Part shown: positions 63,476 through 64,000 of the stretch, piece by piece
Numbering within the stretch: position 1 is the stretch's first letter
Layout of the letters: each line of letters begins with the position of its first letter
Source: Methanospirillum lacunae
Lineage (GTDB): Archaea > Halobacteriota > Methanomicrobia > Methanomicrobiales > Methanospirillaceae
Assembly (NCBI RefSeq): GCF_046195335.1
Contig: NZ_CP176093.1
Direction: 5' to 3' (one strand)
Length of the DNA: 64,000 nucleotides
Translations under genes and position numbers: made by a program
Notes under the pieces: model-generated
What the model was told of the DNA's origin: nothing
Seen by the model: the letters and a program-made list of their open reading frames with translations, nothing else
Databases searched by the model: none

Positions 63476-64000
63476 ATGCATCTTGCTGATGGAAAGTCTC
63501 CTGTTGATTATCTCTGTTACATAAAAACGAAAATTCTCTGCATTTGTGCAGGAATTGTACTGGTGTTCCTTCTTCTGATTCTCTCGATATCAGTTGGCGC
63601 TGTATCTATTCCTCCCGGAGAAGTATTATTCACTCTTCTGGGCCACAACGTGAGCTCAAAATGGGATACCATCATCTGGAACATCCGTCTTCCCCAGGCA
63701 TTAACAGCAGTCGTAGCTGGCATAGGCCTCTCTGTTGCAGGAGTGGCAATGCAATCAATCCTGAGAAATCCCCTAGGTTCACCATTTACTCTTGGTATCT
63801 CAAATGCCGGGGCATTTGGTGCGGCTATGTCGGTTATCATTCTCGGATCCGGCCAGATGCATTCGACTGCTGCCAATGCTGTCACCATTAACAACCCGTA
63901 TACCACGACCATCATGGCATTCATCTTCTGCATGATTGCAACCGGTATCATCCTGATGATCTCACATATCAGGGGAGCATCCCCGGAGGTGATGGTGCTC
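63476..64000 (+). CDS. FecCD-family ABC permease (partial, runs off the end)
   Basis: The frame is open from ATG 63476 to the last base, so 175 residues are visible. It shows a membrane helix (CICAGIVLVFLLLILSISVG), the FecCD motif IWNIRLPQALTAVVAGIGLS, AGVAMQSILRNPLGSPFTLG and SNAGAFGAAMSV, all typical. With the gene before it, it forms the transport channel for a metal complex; the ATPase must lie further right. Confidence 0.9.
   Translation, partial: MHLADGKSPVDYLCYIKTKILCICAGIVLVFLLLILSISVGAVSIPPGEVLFTLLGHNVSSKWDTIIWNIRLPQALTAVVAGIGLSVAGVAMQSILRNPLGSPFTLGISNAGAFGAAMSVIILGSGQMHSTAANAVTINNPYTTTIMAFIFCMIATGIILMISHIRGASPEVMVL

Overview
The window looks like the chromosome of a methanogenic archaeon of the Methanomicrobiales, most like Methanospirillum or a close relative. 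This is inferred from an AtwA-type methyl-coenzyme M reductase activation ATPase, archaeal families DUF2124, DUF2115, DUF134 and DUF2202, a secreted FmdE protein, CbiMNQO cobalt uptake, NosD/PKD surface proteins, PAS proteins without kinase domains, TATA-like boxes and GGAGG-type ribosome binding sites. No rRNA, tRNA, CRISPR array or intact insertion sequence was seen.

Layout: 1-10.1 kb is metal and solute uptake: the end of an MFS transporter, a methyltransferase-led Nik/Dpp-type ABC operon on the minus strand, and cbiMNQO on the plus strand. 10.9-17.0 kb is sensing: a transmembrane chemoreceptor with CheW, a 7-helix PAS protein and an HTH-PAS-GAF-PAS regulator. 17.0-25.4 kb is a cell-surface region: an operator-rich intergenic stretch, a translationally overlapping operon (TPR protein, 1348-residue repeat-rich NosD adhesin, secreted partner), a MntA/HepT-type antitoxin-toxin pair and two unrecognised genes. 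25.4-29.7 kb is a three-gene overlapping operon built around a large primase-polymerase/ATPase, probably the replication module of an integrated element. 30-36.4 kb holds a soluble chemoreceptor, two Fe-S reductase-like proteins beside MarR and HxlR regulators, DUF169 and DUF2115. 36.4-44.4 kb holds a CPBP protease, an Imm-5-like protein, a lone Liv-type receptor, a NapH-like Fe-S membrane protein, two small Cys/Gly-rich secreted proteins, a secreted orphan and a methyltransferase.

The most interesting part is 41.4-49.8 kb. A membrane Ser/Thr kinase with a Met/His/Gly-rich outside loop sits 12 bp from a winged-helix protein with an FHA (phosphothreonine-binding) domain, next to a secreted ferritin-like DUF2202 protein and a divergent pair of small secreted Cys proteins. 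The small-protein pair is duplicated 7 kb away in the same gene order. Both pairs and the DUF2202 gene share an approximately 27-bp near-palindromic site (CCCC, TAACCT, then G-rich) lying 20-23 bp upstream of a TATA-like box, and the two pair promoters also share a hairpin leader. I read this as a kinase-to-FHA-regulator envelope regulon; this is inferred from the sequence and not tested.

49.9-57.7 kb carries an Fe-S flavoprotein, TPR and secreted proteins, Mrp ATPase, and an operon of DUF2124, AtwA and a metallo-beta-lactamase-fold protein tied to methanogenesis cofactors. 58.3-64 kb carries a NosD-PKD surface protein and a secreted FmdE protein with a metal-complex binding protein and a FecCD permease that runs off the end.
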